Positions 35,114 to 44,269 are shown, numbered from the stretch's first letter. The stretch is 64,000 nt of DNA from Methanolobus bombayensis (GCF_017873415.1 NZ_JAGGKD010000004.1:1-64000), one strand, 5' to 3'. Notes: generated by a model not told the origin, from the sequence alone. Numbers and translations are program-made.

Positions 35114-35800
35114 TCACAACGGACAGACCTTTATGCACATTCCGCACCTGAGTCCTCCAAGTGTGTTGAACATGTAATCAGCACATTTATGTCTGTCAAT
35201 TGTTCCGTCTTCTGACAGTGCTCCGACAGGACATATTTCGATGCATTTCAGACAACTGCTGCAATGTTCATGGACAAATGGCAATGTTATTTCAGTCTCA
35301 TTATCAAGTTCGGCATCTGTTAATATTGCAGTCATGCGGACCTTTGGACCGAATTCTTTGCTTATGAGCAAATGGTTCATGCCGAAATTACTGATACCTG
35401 CATGGTATGCAGCATATTTGATTGACATGTTGGCTTTCAGTGTCTCTTTATTGGCATACCAGTATCCGAACTCGCTTCCCTCGGATGGCAGTATGGTTGC
35501 TTTGAACCCTTTCTTATCAATGAGCTTTGCAAGCTGGAATGCTATTACTCTCAGCGTTGCAGTGCCTGCCATGAGCGTATTTGTGTATTCTGCTCTTCCT
35601 GACGGTAATGTTTCAAAAGAACCTCGTGGAACACTGACTCCAAGAACAATAACTGATCTGACATCAGCCATAACATCCTGTGGTTTATTTCCTGTGTATT
35701 CTGGATCCAAAAAACATGCCGGATCTGCAAACCCAATGATGTCAGCATTCATTTCAAAAGCAGTTTCTTCTAATGTTTTTGTCAGAGTATTATCTGTCAT
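35114..35800 (-). CDS. QueG-like two [4Fe-4S] ferredoxin-type protein
   Basis: A 228-residue protein related to epoxyqueuosine reductase. The N-terminal two thirds match the QueG substrate/corrinoid fold (IIGFADPACFLDPEY, RSVIVLGVSVP, KYAAYHAGISNFGMNHLL, GPKVRMTAILTDAEL). The C-terminus has CSSCLKCIEICPVGAL and CGMCIKVCPL. It stops right after the second cluster and lacks the C-terminal repeats of bacterial QueG. Small archaeal proteins of this type are common and their role is not settled; a corrinoid-dependent reductase is possible. GGGGAACAAAAAT precedes the ATG. Confidence 0.8.
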   Translation of the reverse strand: MTDNTLTKTLEETAFEMNADIIGFADPACFLDPEYTGNKPQDVMADVRSVIVLGVSVPRGSFETLPSGRAEYTNTLMAGTATLRVIAFQLAKLIDKKGFKATILPSEGSEFGYWYANKETLKANMSIKYAAYHAGISNFGMNHLLISKEFGPKVRMTAILTDAELDNETEITLPFVHEHCSSCLKCIEICPVGALSEDGTIDRHKCADYMFNTLGGLRCGMCIKVCPL

Positions 35801-36000
35801 ATTTTTGTTCCCCGGGTGTCAGGATAAATTTCGGACTTTGAGTCCGTTGTTTGCATAGTATTGTTATCAATCCTACTTTAAAACTTGGAATTGACAATGA
35901 CAACTGCATTCATTTTTTCACCAAAACACCTAAGTAAAGTCCCCACCTCCTTGGACTTAAATAAGTGAGAACTTGTTTTGTTTAAACTGAGTTGATATTT
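35801..36000. promoter_or_regulatory. Divergent promoter region with an AAGTCC/GGACTT dyad
   Basis: The 200 bp between two divergent genes contains AAGTCC (35937-35942) and GGACTT (35953-35958), an inverted repeat with a 10-bp spacer, about 45-65 bp upstream of the FKBP start. It is a candidate operator; no regulator is identified. Confidence 0.4.
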
Positions 36001-36426
36001 TTGGCAATAAAAGACGGAGATACAATTAAAATAGATTATACCGGCACACTCGATGACGGTACTGTATTCGATAGTTCTGAAAATCATGACGCACCTCTTG
36101 AGTTCACAGTAGGAGCAGGTCAGGTTATTTCAGGATTTGATGAGGCTGTAAAGGGAATGGAAGTTGGGGAAGAAAAGAAATTCAGGATCGAAGCTGCAGA
36201 TGCATACGGTGAACCAAATCCTGCTATGACACAGACAGTTCCAAAAAACATGCTTCAGTGTGACACCGAGATCACAGAAGGTATGATGATAATGGTAAGT
36301 ACTGCTGATGGTCAGCAGATGCCTGCAAAAATAACTGAAGTGACAGATGAGTCACTTACACTCGACATGAACCATCCTCTTGCAGGAAAGGCTCTTACCT
36401 TCAACATTAAAGTTGTTGAAGCATAA
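36001..36426 (+). CDS. FKBP-type peptidyl-prolyl isomerase (SlyD-like, short)
   Basis: A 141-residue FKBP with insert-in-flap architecture of the archaeal short FKBP/SlyD class: GDTIKIDYTGTLDDGTVFDSSENHDAPLEFTVGAGQVISGFDEAVKGMEVGEEK, then the flap insert with MPAKITEVTDE, and a return strand NHPLAGKALTFNIKVVE. It speeds proline isomerisation and acts as a chaperone. I chose TTG 36001, giving MAIKDGD, the family's usual start, with GAGTTGAT upstream; a TTG at 35992 would add three residues. A non-ATG start is unusual but fits the family alignment. Confidence 0.92.
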   Translation: MAIKDGDTIKIDYTGTLDDGTVFDSSENHDAPLEFTVGAGQVISGFDEAVKGMEVGEEKKFRIEAADAYGEPNPAMTQTVPKNMLQCDTEITEGMMIMVSTADGQQMPAKITEVTDESLTLDMNHPLAGKALTFNIKVVEA

Positions 36427-36520
36427 GTTTAATTCGATTTTTCTGAAAATTGAACTCATCTCTGGGTTCAACTTCTTTTTTAATTTGATTTTACTATAAT
36501 TCTTCTTTTTCTTCTTAATA

Positions 36521-39325
36521 TTATTTCGTAATTTTGCTGGCTGATCTGTCTCTCAAATTCTTCAGTTTCATATCATCAGGTTTTTCCTTGAGTGCTTCAT
36601 CGAACATCTCAACAGCACCTGTAAAATCACCAAGTCTATGCAGAGCTATTCCTTTGTGCTTCCATACAACGCTTTTTCCATAACCCCTGCTTATAAGTTT
36701 ATTAAAAATGGTCAAAGCCATCTGGTTCTGACCAAGACGCAGGCATGTCATACCTTTGTTCATAAGTGCTGTGGCGTTAGATGGCTGAAGTTGAAGTGCA
36801 GCGGAAAAACACTCAAAGGCCAGTTCATGATCCTTTTCCCTGCCTGCTTTGATCCCTTCCTTTATCCACTCATCAGCGCTTTTACGGTCACGTTGTCTGA
36901 GTTTTCTCCTTGCTCTTTTTAGTGCTGAATTATGATCGAATGGTTTGTCCTTCGGATCTCTTTGCACAGGTACGTAGGTTTCGTTCTTTGCGGGTCTTTC
37001 AACCTTTTTTATCACTTTTTTCTTCAAAGGGATATATGCTTGTTTTCCAAGCATCTTCCTCAGGATCATTATTGCAGCATCCTTATCCAGCGGATTATTG
37101 TTGTTACCGCACTTCGGTGACTGGATACAGGAAGGACATCCGTCATTGCATGGACAGCTTTCTATGGATCTCAGCGTAACCTCAAGCATTTCCGAGATTC
37201 TTCCGTAGCCGCTTTCGGCATAGCCTACACCTCCGGGATGTCCGTCATAAATAAAAATACCGCTGTTTCCTGAAATATCCGGGTGTGATGGTGTCGAAAC
37301 TCCGCCAACGTCATTCCTGTCAGCTAACAGATGTAACGGGTACATTGCGATCATGGCATGTTCGATTGCATGTATTCCGCCAGCAAGGTCACGTTCATGC
37401 TCATTTACAAGTTCAGTAAAGGAATAAGGTAATTCAAGCCACAGAGCTTCGGTCTCAAGCCGAAATTCCGGCATGTTCAGTGCTCTCTGTCCGAGTTCAG
37501 TTTCTGAACGCTGCTGTATCTTTCTGTATCCTTTAACTTGCTGTGTGACATCAACATCACCAAAACCAACTTTAATTTCAGGACATGTAGACAGAGCTTT
37601 TGTGTCTACTACTTCTCTGACTACAATATCTGAATCGACAATGGCTCTGGTATAGTAACCATCATTTGCTTCCTCTACATGTATCTCTTTTCCGTCATGA
37701 TCCAGTTTTGTAACGCAATATGGTTTGCCCTTATTGATGTAAACAGCACCTTCAAATGCTTCCCTGTAAGCCCTCAGTCTTTCGATATCTTTTTCCAGGG
37801 CTCTTCTGTTAGTCTTATCAATTATGGTGTAACTGTCATTTTCAATGTTCCTGATGGATATCTTCATGTGCGGTGCAGGGTCGGTTGATCTTTTCTGGTA
37901 ATCTCCTTCCAATAACCCTTCCTCTTCAAGGACCTGCACTATAGTGTCAAATTCAGGCCCGAAATATTCTTTATCTTCGGGCTTAAGTGGCAGTTCCCTT
38001 GCAGCACAGAGAAGGTGACCCGCCTGAATGTATCTATTTGAGACATTTATAACAGCTTCCTCACAATCACGCCTGAAGAAATCTTCCGGATTTCTCATGT
38101 AATACTGGTCAAGTGCATTGGAATCTGCAACAAGTGTGACAATGCTTTCCTTGTTTCCTCGTCCTGCTCTTCCTGCCTGCTGCCTTGCACTCATAATAGT
38201 TCCGGGAAAACCGTCCATTATGCAGGCATCCAGTCCTCCGATATCAATTCCAAGTTCAAGGGCGTTGGTGGATATCACACCTTCAATTTCACCGGAAGCA
38301 AGACCTTTTTCGATCTCTTCACGCTCATCACCATGATAACCTCCTCGATAGGGACTGATAGTTTTATTTACTCCTCGGTCAGCAAGGTTGTTTTTGGCCT
38401 GTACATACATTCTTTCAACTTTCTGTCTGGACCTTGCAAAGACGATGGTCTGGAGATCGCTTTGCACAAAGTTTGTAAAAAGGTTAACCGTTTCTCCAAA
38501 ACTGGATTTTCTCCGGGTAAAATTACGTGAATTTGAATACAGGGGCGGATTCCAGAATACAAATTTACGGGCTCCCTGACCTGAGCTGTCATTGTCTATA
38601 AGTGTCATTTTCTTTCCGGTCAGGGCTGAACTGTGTTCAACCGGATTTCCGATTGTGGCAGTACAGCAGATGTACTGAGGACTCGCGCCATAGTTCTCAC
38701 AAATACGGTTCAGCCTTCTCAGGAGATTTGCCATATGGCTTCCCATGACGCCGCTGTATGAATGACTTTCATCGAGAATGATATAGTTCACATTGGAAAG
38801 GAACTGTTTCCATTGATGTTTCCATTGCAGAAAACTCAAATGGAGCATTTCAGGATTTGTGAATATGATCTTTGTATTTCCGTATTTGACAGCATCTTTT
38901 TCGGCTTTGGTCATGGAACCTACAAAACGATCAATTCTCACATTCAGTCCCATGGTCTTGCTTAATTTCCTGAACGTATCAAGCTGATCGTTTACAAGTG
39001 CGTTCAAAGGTGAGATATATAATGCGGTTGCATGCGGTTCCTGCAGGAGACTTTCAAAAACAGGAAGCATATAACATAATGATTTTCCGCTGGATGTGCT
39101 CGTGGAAAGAACTATATTCTCTCTGTTTCTTGTTCTTTCAACCGCTTCAGCCTGATGTGTGTATAACTTCTTTACTCCGTTTTTATCTAAGGCGTATCTT
39201 ATAAGTGGATTCATTTCCAGGTCTTTATAAGATGCTTCTCTTTTGGGAACATCTTCGATATGCGTGATCTGTCCTTCGTATCTTCTCGAAGATTTCAATT
39301 TATCTATTAACCGGGAAATTTCCAT
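36521..39325 (-). CDS. Hrq1/MrfA-like DEAH helicase with C-terminal TPR domain
   Basis: A 934-residue superfamily 2 helicase. Motif I is STSTSSGKS, motif II DESH, motif III CTATIGN, motif V/VI ALELGIDIGG and QQAGRAGRG. The DUF1998/MrfA zinc region is CPCNDGCPSCIQSPKCG. Relatives act in repair of DNA cross-links and bulky damage. After a Lys-rich linker the last 120 or so residues form about three TPR repeats (AFECFSAALQLQPSNATALMNKGMTCLRLGQ and similar). Bacterial MrfA and yeast Hrq1 lack this tail as far as I know, so it may recruit partners. The neighbouring pdaD gene is divergent. Confidence 0.92.
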   Translation of the reverse strand: MEISRLIDKLKSSRRYEGQITHIEDVPKREASYKDLEMNPLIRYALDKNGVKKLYTHQAEAVERTRNRENIVLSTSTSSGKSLCYMLPVFESLLQEPHATALYISPLNALVNDQLDTFRKLSKTMGLNVRIDRFVGSMTKAEKDAVKYGNTKIIFTNPEMLHLSFLQWKHQWKQFLSNVNYIILDESHSYSGVMGSHMANLLRRLNRICENYGASPQYICCTATIGNPVEHSSALTGKKMTLIDNDSSGQGARKFVFWNPPLYSNSRNFTRRKSSFGETVNLFTNFVQSDLQTIVFARSRQKVERMYVQAKNNLADRGVNKTISPYRGGYHGDEREEIEKGLASGEIEGVISTNALELGIDIGGLDACIMDGFPGTIMSARQQAGRAGRGNKESIVTLVADSNALDQYYMRNPEDFFRRDCEEAVINVSNRYIQAGHLLCAARELPLKPEDKEYFGPEFDTIVQVLEEEGLLEGDYQKRSTDPAPHMKISIRNIENDSYTIIDKTNRRALEKDIERLRAYREAFEGAVYINKGKPYCVTKLDHDGKEIHVEEANDGYYTRAIVDSDIVVREVVDTKALSTCPEIKVGFGDVDVTQQVKGYRKIQQRSETELGQRALNMPEFRLETEALWLELPYSFTELVNEHERDLAGGIHAIEHAMIAMYPLHLLADRNDVGGVSTPSHPDISGNSGIFIYDGHPGGVGYAESGYGRISEMLEVTLRSIESCPCNDGCPSCIQSPKCGNNNNPLDKDAAIMILRKMLGKQAYIPLKKKVIKKVERPAKNETYVPVQRDPKDKPFDHNSALKRARRKLRQRDRKSADEWIKEGIKAGREKDHELAFECFSAALQLQPSNATALMNKGMTCLRLGQNQMALTIFNKLISRGYGKSVVWKHKGIALHRLGDFTGAVEMFDEALKEKPDDMKLKNLRDRSASKITK

Positions 39326-39579
39326 TTTTAGCCTGCTCCGGGGTTTATTAAGTTATTAATCCTTTAAAGTATGTGTTGCAGTTGAAAATACATTTAAATA
39401 TCTTATTTTATTCAGATTTAGGATACTCATAATCTTCTTATACTAGGATTATATTTCAGATATAACCGTCAACAGATGATTTTGGATTTAATGTTGGTTT
39501 CGGATTTATTCCTGCAACATTGAAATGATAAATTTATTGTAGGTTCAGATTTAACGTTATGTATAAAGTGATGATTGAA

Positions 39580-40122
39580 ATGGTTCCAAAAAAATGCTTT
39601 TTGACTAAAGGTGTTGGTGTTCACAAAGATAAATTAGCATCTTTTGAATTAGCACTGCGCGATGCGCTTATTGAGAAATATAATCTCGTTACCGTTTCCA
39701 GTATACTTCCTCCGAATTGCAAACTGGTGTCCAGGGAAGAAGGAATAAAAGGACTACCTGCCGGTGAGATTGTACATTGTGTTCTTGCACGTAATGCAAC
39801 AAATGAGCCCCAAAGACTTGTAGCAGCAGCAGTTGGAACCGCTGTTCCTGTTAATGAGAATAATTATGGATACATATCAGAACATCATTCCTTTGGGGAA
39901 GATGAAGAAGTAGCTGGTGAATATGCTGAAGATATTGCAGCAACAATGCTCGCAACAACTCTTGGAATTGAATTTGATTCTGACTGTGCGTGGTATGAAA
40001 GAGAAAGGGTCTATAAAGCAAGTGGCCATATAATAGATACCACCCATTATTGTCAGACTGCATATGGTGATAAAGATGGAAAGTGGACAACTGTCATCGC
40101 TGCCATGGTGTTTATCGAGTAA
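39580..40122 (+). CDS. pdaD: Pyruvoyl-dependent arginine decarboxylase
   Basis: A 180-residue PdaD-family proenzyme that makes agmatine from arginine, the first step to putrescine and other polyamines. The self-cleavage site is TVSSILPPN, between Ser40 and Ser41, the latter becoming the pyruvoyl group. Further family blocks are [15 protein letters not shown] and [18 protein letters not shown] chose ATG 39580 ([14 protein letters not shown], the usual family start) with GTGAT upstream; an ATG at 39559 is open seven codons earlier. It stands alone between two minus-strand genes. Confidence 0.94.
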   Translation: MVPKKCFLTKGVGVHKDKLASFELALRDALIEKYNLVTVSSILPPNCKLVSREEGIKGLPAGEIVHCVLARNATNEPQRLVAAAVGTAVPVNENNYGYISEHHSFGEDEEVAGEYAEDIAATMLATTLGIEFDSDCAWYERERVYKASGHIIDTTHYCQTAYGDKDGKWTTVIAAMVFIE

Positions 40123-40159
40123 CAGGATTCATTTTTTATTTATTATTGTTTTTTACTGT

Positions 40160-40600
40160 TTATTTAATATCGCAGGTTCTGAGTACCATTGAAATATGCT
40201 CTATGCCTGCATCATTATATGTGTCTCCATATTCCCTGAAACCGAATTTTCTGTAAAAACCAGTTGCGTATAACTGTGATGAAAGATATATTTTTTCTGC
40301 TCCTTCTAAAATTGCTTTTTCAATAAGGATTTCCATTACTTTTTTACCAAGTTGTCTACTTCGATATTTTTTCAGAACACATAGTCTTCCAATATGAAAC
40401 CCGTCTTTGTCTAAAAATAATCTTCCTGTTGCTATGGGCATTTCATTATCATAGATCACAAGATGATTTGATCTTTCGTCATTTATGTCGATCTCAAGTT
40501 CTTCGTCGATATCCTGTTCTATTACAAAGACAGCTTTACGCACACTATACGCATCTTCAAAGTTTTCTATCCCTTTCAAAAACTTGATTTTCATATTCAT
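40160..40600 (-). CDS. GNAT acetyltransferase
   Basis: A 146-residue GNAT-fold protein with the acetyl-CoA motif IGRLCVLKKYRSRQLGKKVMEILIE and the C-terminal FYRKFGFREYGDTYNDAGIEHISMVL, closest to the ElaA/YjcF-like branch. The substrate is not evident. I placed the start at the ATG at 40600; the next ATG is two codons on. The ribosome site is weak. It is convergent with pdaD. Confidence 0.88.
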   Translation of the reverse strand: MNMKIKFLKGIENFEDAYSVRKAVFVIEQDIDEELEIDINDERSNHLVIYDNEMPIATGRLFLDKDGFHIGRLCVLKKYRSRQLGKKVMEILIEKAILEGAEKIYLSSQLYATGFYRKFGFREYGDTYNDAGIEHISMVLRTCDIK

Positions 40601-40745
40601 TTTTCGTATTTGTTCCAATTTAGATCTGCATATGGGTCTATTTCATGTCAGATATATGTCTCTATATTTTTTCTATCTAAAATATGATATCAGGAAACAC
40701 AATTAATCGCAAAACTTAAGTAATATATGGTTTATCCGTAGACGT

Positions 40746-40759
40746 CTATATAATATATA
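40746..40759 (+). promoter_or_regulatory. TATA-like element of the repeat lipoprotein gene
   Basis: CTATATAATATATA about 26-39 bp upstream of the ATG is a strong TATA candidate. A similar TATA-rich block (41309-41340) precedes the amino acid binding protein, hinting at similar promoters for both lipoproteins. Confidence 0.4.
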
Positions 40760-40784
40760 GATTATTAGTGATCGGAGACTTAAC

Positions 40785-41069
40785 ATGAAGAAATTTTTAA
40801 GCATACTTATGGTTTTCCTGATGATCGGACTCGTAGCCGTGTCAGGATGTGCAGACACAACAGAAGAAGCTGCAGAAGGCGCAGAAGAGGTCGCTGAAGA
40901 TACAGAACATGCAGCAGAGAACGTTACTGAAGAAGTTGAAGATGTAGCAGAAAATGTCACAGAAGATGTAGAAATGGTAGCAGAGAACGTTACTGAAGAA
41001 GTTGAAGATGTAGCAGAGAATGTCACTGAAGAAACAGAAGAAGCTACAAACGACACAGCAACTGAATAA
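40785..41069 (+). CDS. Small lipoprotein built of 11-residue acidic repeats
   Basis: A 94-residue lipoprotein. The signal sequence ends in the lipobox AVSGC, so the mature protein begins at the Cys and is lipid-anchored. The rest is five 11-residue units, the first degenerate, then AENVTEEVEDV, AENVTEDVEMV, AENVTEEVEDV and AENVTEETEEA. The pattern predicts a long amphipathic acidic helix or coil, and each NVT is a possible N-glycosylation site. GGAG precedes the ATG. Its leader is close in sequence to that of the binding protein at 41358, suggesting a common origin of the 5' end. No enzyme activity is expected; a surface spacer or stress-type protein is possible. Confidence 0.85.
   Translation: MKKFLSILMVFLMIGLVAVSGCADTTEEAAEGAEEVAEDTEHAAENVTEEVEDVAENVTEDVEMVAENVTEEVEDVAENVTEETEEATNDTATE
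40914..41045 (+). repeat. Four tandem 33-bp repeats inside the lipoprotein gene
   Basis: Units begin at 40914, 40947, 40980 and 41013, and a degenerate unit lies at 40881-40913. The units at 40914 and 40980 are identical over all 33 bp, so the array also shows a 66-bp higher period. Confidence 0.9.
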
Positions 41070-41081
41070 TTTCATTTATTT

Positions 41082-41134
41082 AGATCACATCTGGTATTAC
41101 TTTAAATAGCTTAAAATACCAGAGTATGTGATCT
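41082..41134 (+). terminator. Long stem-loop after the repeat lipoprotein gene
   Basis: AGATCACAT (41082-41090) pairs with ATGTGATCT (41126-41134), and CTGGTATT (41091-41098) with AATACCAG (41115-41122), giving 17 paired bases with a 3-nt bulge. Inner TTTAA/TTAAA can extend it. The tail is only moderately T-rich, so it may act as a stability element as well as a terminator. Confidence 0.65.
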
Positions 41135-41357
41135 CTTTCAAACCGAGATTTTTGTTCTCATTCTGGCTGAATTTATTATAATTATTTTTGTTTTCTTTAT
41201 CACTTAATAGATATAATTCTTTTTTCTCTAAAACCCTTGCAGTAATTTGTTTTTTGCTGCTATCTCTAAATTTAAGAATAGAAAACCTTAAGTCAATTGT
41301 CAAATTATCAATATAAATCTATAGTCTATATAGAGTATATTTCAGGGAAGATCCAAT

Positions 41358-42155
41358 ATGAAAAAAATATTAAATCTTTTATTGATAGGAATCTTAATGG
41401 TAGGTCTCGTAGCAGTATCCGGATGTGCTGATAGCACAGAAGGTGCAACTGATGAAGGCGCAGAAGAATTGGAAGAAGTACCTACCTACATTGTTGGTAC
41501 AGAACCTTATTTCCCACCATTTGAGTATGCTGATGAGAACAACAGCAATGAAATAATCGGTTTTGATGTAGACCTTATTAATGCTATTGCAGAAGACCAG
41601 GGTTTTAATATCGAATGGAAAGACCTTGAATTTGATGCACTTATTCCTGCACTACAGTCAGGTCAGATTGACATGATCGTTTCCGGAATGACAATCACAG
41701 CAGAAAGGGAAGAATCCGTTGACTTCAGTGACCCATACATCAATGCAGGCCTCGCTCTTGCAGTTGCTGCAGACAACGATGAGATACAGGATGTCGATGA
41801 TATTCAGGGCAAAGTAGCTGTTGTCCAGCAGGGTTCTACCGGTGCTGCAAAGGCTGATGAGCTTAAAGAAGAAGGACTAATCGAGGAAGTTGTCTATCTT
41901 GCACATGTCAGTGATATTGTAATGAGTCTTCAGAACGGACGTGGCGACTTCATGATCAATGACCTTCCGGTCACAAAATCATTCATTTCACAGAACCCGG
42001 ATGTAATAAAGATAGTCGATGACCAGATGCAGAGTGAATCATACGGATTTGCTGTTAAGACTGGCAACACAGAGCTTCTTGAAAAGCTTAATGCAGGTCT
42101 TGAGAATGTAAAAGCTGATGGTACATACGACGAGATCATGGAAAAATACTTCTGA
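41358..42155 (+). CDS. Amino acid ABC transporter binding lipoprotein (HisJ/GlnH type)
   Basis: A 265-residue family 3 binding protein. A lipoprotein signal ends in AVSGC; an acidic linker follows, then the binding fold with TEPYFPPFEYADE, IIGFDVDLINAIAEDQGF, LQSGQIDMIVSGMTITAEREESVDFSDPYI and IQGKVAVVQQGSTG. It captures a polar amino acid outside the membrane. AGGGAAGATCCAAT precedes the ATG. A hairpin separates it from the permease gene, which should raise its level relative to the membrane parts. The specific amino acid cannot be read from sequence. Confidence 0.94.
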   Translation: MKKILNLLLIGILMVGLVAVSGCADSTEGATDEGAEELEEVPTYIVGTEPYFPPFEYADENNSNEIIGFDVDLINAIAEDQGFNIEWKDLEFDALIPALQSGQIDMIVSGMTITAEREESVDFSDPYINAGLALAVAADNDEIQDVDDIQGKVAVVQQGSTGAAKADELKEEGLIEEVVYLAHVSDIVMSLQNGRGDFMINDLPVTKSFISQNPDVIKIVDDQMQSESYGFAVKTGNTELLEKLNAGLENVKADGTYDEIMEKYF

Positions 42156-42166
42156 ATTTGATATCA

Positions 42167-42193
42167 GAATATACGGCTAAAGACCGTATATTC
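42167..42193 (+). terminator. Hairpin between binding protein and permease genes
   Basis: GAATATACGG (42167-42176) and CCGTATATTC (42184-42193) form a perfect 10-bp stem with a 7-nt loop, followed by a T-rich tract. It probably attenuates read-through so that the binding protein is made in excess. Confidence 0.75.
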
Positions 42194-42314
42194 AATATTT
42201 TCATTTTTCTTAAATGCAGACAGGATATTAATCGATATATTTATATGCAGTTCATGTGTGGCTATTTCTAACAAAAACATCATTTCATTTTCACAATAAA
42301 ACGAGGTAATCCTC

Positions 42315-43007
42315 TTGTCCCTTTTATCTACATATCTGGAACACATTGTAAAAGTCTTGCCTGACCTGGTAACAGGGTCACTGATAACAATAGAAATAAC
42401 ATCCTTTGCACTTTTCTTCGGAATGATACTGGGAACATTGGCCGGACTTGGGAAACTATCCAAAAAGAAATTATTCCGTTATCCTACTATCGTTTACGTT
42501 GACTTTATCCGGGGAACTCCTCTTCTTGTCCAGATATTACTTTTCTACTATGGTATTCCGGGACTATATTCCAATGCAACTGGCAATTCACTTAATTTTG
42601 ATCCAATACTTGCCGGTGTTATTGTTTGCAGTATAAACAGTGGTGCATATATTGCAGAGATCGTTCGTGCGGGAATACAATCTATCGATAAGGGGCAGAT
42701 GGAAGCTGCACGTTCCCTTGGCATGAATGAAAAGATGGCAATGAAAGAGATTATTCTTCCGCAGGCATTCAGGCGTATTATTCCGCCACTTGGTAATGAG
42801 TTCATAGCTCTTCTAAAGGACTCTTCACTTCTTGCTGTTATAGGAGTTCATGAACTTCTTAAAACAGGACAACTCTACATTTCCAGAACATTTGCGGCTT
42901 TTCCGGTATATATCGCAGTTGCACTGATGTATCTGCTATTGACAATAGTTATCTCACGTCTTGTGACATATTCAGAAAGGAGGCTTGGTGTAAGTGATAG
43001 AAATTAA
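42315..43007 (+). CDS. Amino acid ABC transporter permease (GlnP/HisM type)
   Basis: A 230-residue permease with about five helices and the family loop [34 protein letters not shown]. It uses a TTG start with GAGGT at the right distance upstream (42303-42307) and no ATG nearby. It overlaps the ATPase gene by 14 bp. A single permease implies a homodimer channel. Confidence 0.94.
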   Translation: MSLLSTYLEHIVKVLPDLVTGSLITIEITSFALFFGMILGTLAGLGKLSKKKLFRYPTIVYVDFIRGTPLLVQILLFYYGIPGLYSNATGNSLNFDPILAGVIVCSINSGAYIAEIVRAGIQSIDKGQMEAARSLGMNEKMAMKEIILPQAFRRIIPPLGNEFIALLKDSSLLAVIGVHELLKTGQLYISRTFAAFPVYIAVALMYLLLTIVISRLVTYSERRLGVSDRN

Positions 43008-43716
43008 AGGTCTTTACAAGAGATTCGGGGACCTTGAAGTACTGAAAGGTATATCTGTTGACATCAAAGAGAACGAGGTAGTCTGCGTCATAGGTCCTTC
43101 TGGCTCAGGAAAAAGTACTTTCCTCAGATGTATCAATCTTCTGGAAATGCCAAGTTCAGGCGATATTATCATTGATGGTCAGAAAATAACTGATAAGGAT
43201 ATTAATATAAACAGGATACGTGAGGAAGCAGGGATGGTTTTTCAGCATTTCAATCTCTTTCCTCACAAAACCACAATGGAGAATGTTGCGCTGGCACCAA
43301 TAAAAGTCCGCAAACTTCCAAAAGAAGAAGCTGAAAAGCGTGCTCTTGACCTTCTGAACAAGGTGGGACTTGCAGATAAGGCAAATGTCTATCCATCAGC
43401 TCTTTCAGGTGGACAAAAACAAAGGGTTGCAATTGCAAGGGCTCTTGCAATGCGCCCGAAGGTTATGCTTTTTGATGAACCAACATCTGCACTTGATCCT
43501 GAAATGGTAGGTGAGGTACTTGGAGTTATGAAAGACCTTGCCCAGGCAGGCATGACAATGATAGTTGTCACCCACGAAATGGGATTTGCAAGGGAAGTTG
43601 CTGACCGCGTTCTTTTCATGGACGAGGGTACCATAATGGAGCAGGGCACTCCATCTGATATATTCTCAAATGCACAGCACGAAAGAACCAAATCCTTCCT
43701 GAGTAAAGTACTTTAA
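42994..43716 (+). CDS. Amino acid ABC transporter ATPase (GlnQ/HisP type)
   Basis: A 240-residue ATPase of the polar amino acid family. Walker [11 protein letters not shown]-loop [14 protein letters not shown], signature LSGGQKQRV and Walker [16 protein letters not shown] are all present. It starts with GTG at 42994, preceded by AAAGGAGG inside the permease gene, so it is translationally coupled. It completes the binding protein, permease, ATPase set. Confidence 0.95.
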   Translation: MIEIKGLYKRFGDLEVLKGISVDIKENEVVCVIGPSGSGKSTFLRCINLLEMPSSGDIIIDGQKITDKDININRIREEAGMVFQHFNLFPHKTTMENVALAPIKVRKLPKEEAEKRALDLLNKVGLADKANVYPSALSGGQKQRVAIARALAMRPKVMLFDEPTSALDPEMVGEVLGVMKDLAQAGMTMIVVTHEMGFAREVADRVLFMDEGTIMEQGTPSDIFSNAQHERTKSFLSKVL

Positions 43717-43727
43717 AAAATTTAAAT

Positions 43728-43747
43728 TGATGATCTTTAAATCATCA
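43728..43747. terminator. Hairpin between convergent glnQ-type and acetyltransferase genes
   Basis: TGATGAT (43728-43734) and ATCATCA (43741-43747) pair around 6 nt and are followed by TTTGTCTTTTTTC on the plus strand. Confidence 0.65.
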
Positions 43748-43765
43748 TTTGTCTTTTTTCAATTT

Positions 43766-44269
43766 TTATTTTTTTCCGGCAATTTCTTCTATGCCTTTTT
43801 CATCCAATCTGTACATGAGCCACTCTTTCTGATGTTCTCCTCCCATATGTTCATAGAATTTTCTGGCAGGATTCCAGTCAAGCACGCTCCACTCTATTCT
43901 TCCGCAGTTCCTTTCTCTTGCTATTTTTCCGCAATGGGACATTAGTGCCTTGCCTACACCTTTTCCACGATGCTCTGGATAGACGAATATGTCTTCGATG
44001 TAAAGTCCTGGCTTTCCTACAAATGTGGAGAAATTATGGAAGAAAACAATAAATCCAGCAGCTTCTTCATCGATCTCAGCAACAATTGCTTCCGCATATT
44101 TCTTCCTTCCAAACAGACCTTCTTTGAGGCTTTCTTCAGCTGCAAGCACATGGTCTGCTAGTCCTTCAAATTCAGCCAGTGCTTTTACAAGTTCCATAAT
44201 AAGAGGTATATCATCTATTGTTGTTGTTCTCACGCTTATAGAATTCTTCTTTTCGGGTTGCATACTCAT
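43766..44269 (-). CDS. GNAT acetyltransferase (diamine/polyamine-type)
   Basis: A 167-residue GNAT protein. The acetyl-CoA binding motif is YIEDIFVYPEHRGKGVGKALMSHCGKIARERNCGRIEWSVLDWN, which follows the pattern of spermidine/spermine and related amine N-acetyltransferases. The Glu-Asp-Ile-Phe-Val block and the downstream NPARKFYEHMGG support that branch. The substrate is not proven. ATG 44269 has AGAGGAAAT just upstream; the open frame extends 17 codons before it without a site. Confidence 0.88.
   Translation of the reverse strand: MSMQPEKKNSISVRTTTIDDIPLIMELVKALAEFEGLADHVLAAEESLKEGLFGRKKYAEAIVAEIDEEAAGFIVFFHNFSTFVGKPGLYIEDIFVYPEHRGKGVGKALMSHCGKIARERNCGRIEWSVLDWNPARKFYEHMGGEHQKEWLMYRLDEKGIEEIAGKK

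Noticed and set aside
35241-35858. 205-residue plus-strand frame opposite the QueG-like gene
   Set aside because: The minus-strand frame has intact Fe-S motifs and a ribosome site; this one is its shadow.
40881-41045. CRISPR-like array of 33-bp repeats
   Set aside because: Repeats are directly adjacent without spacers, in frame with a lipoprotein gene, and encode 11-residue units. No cas gene is near.
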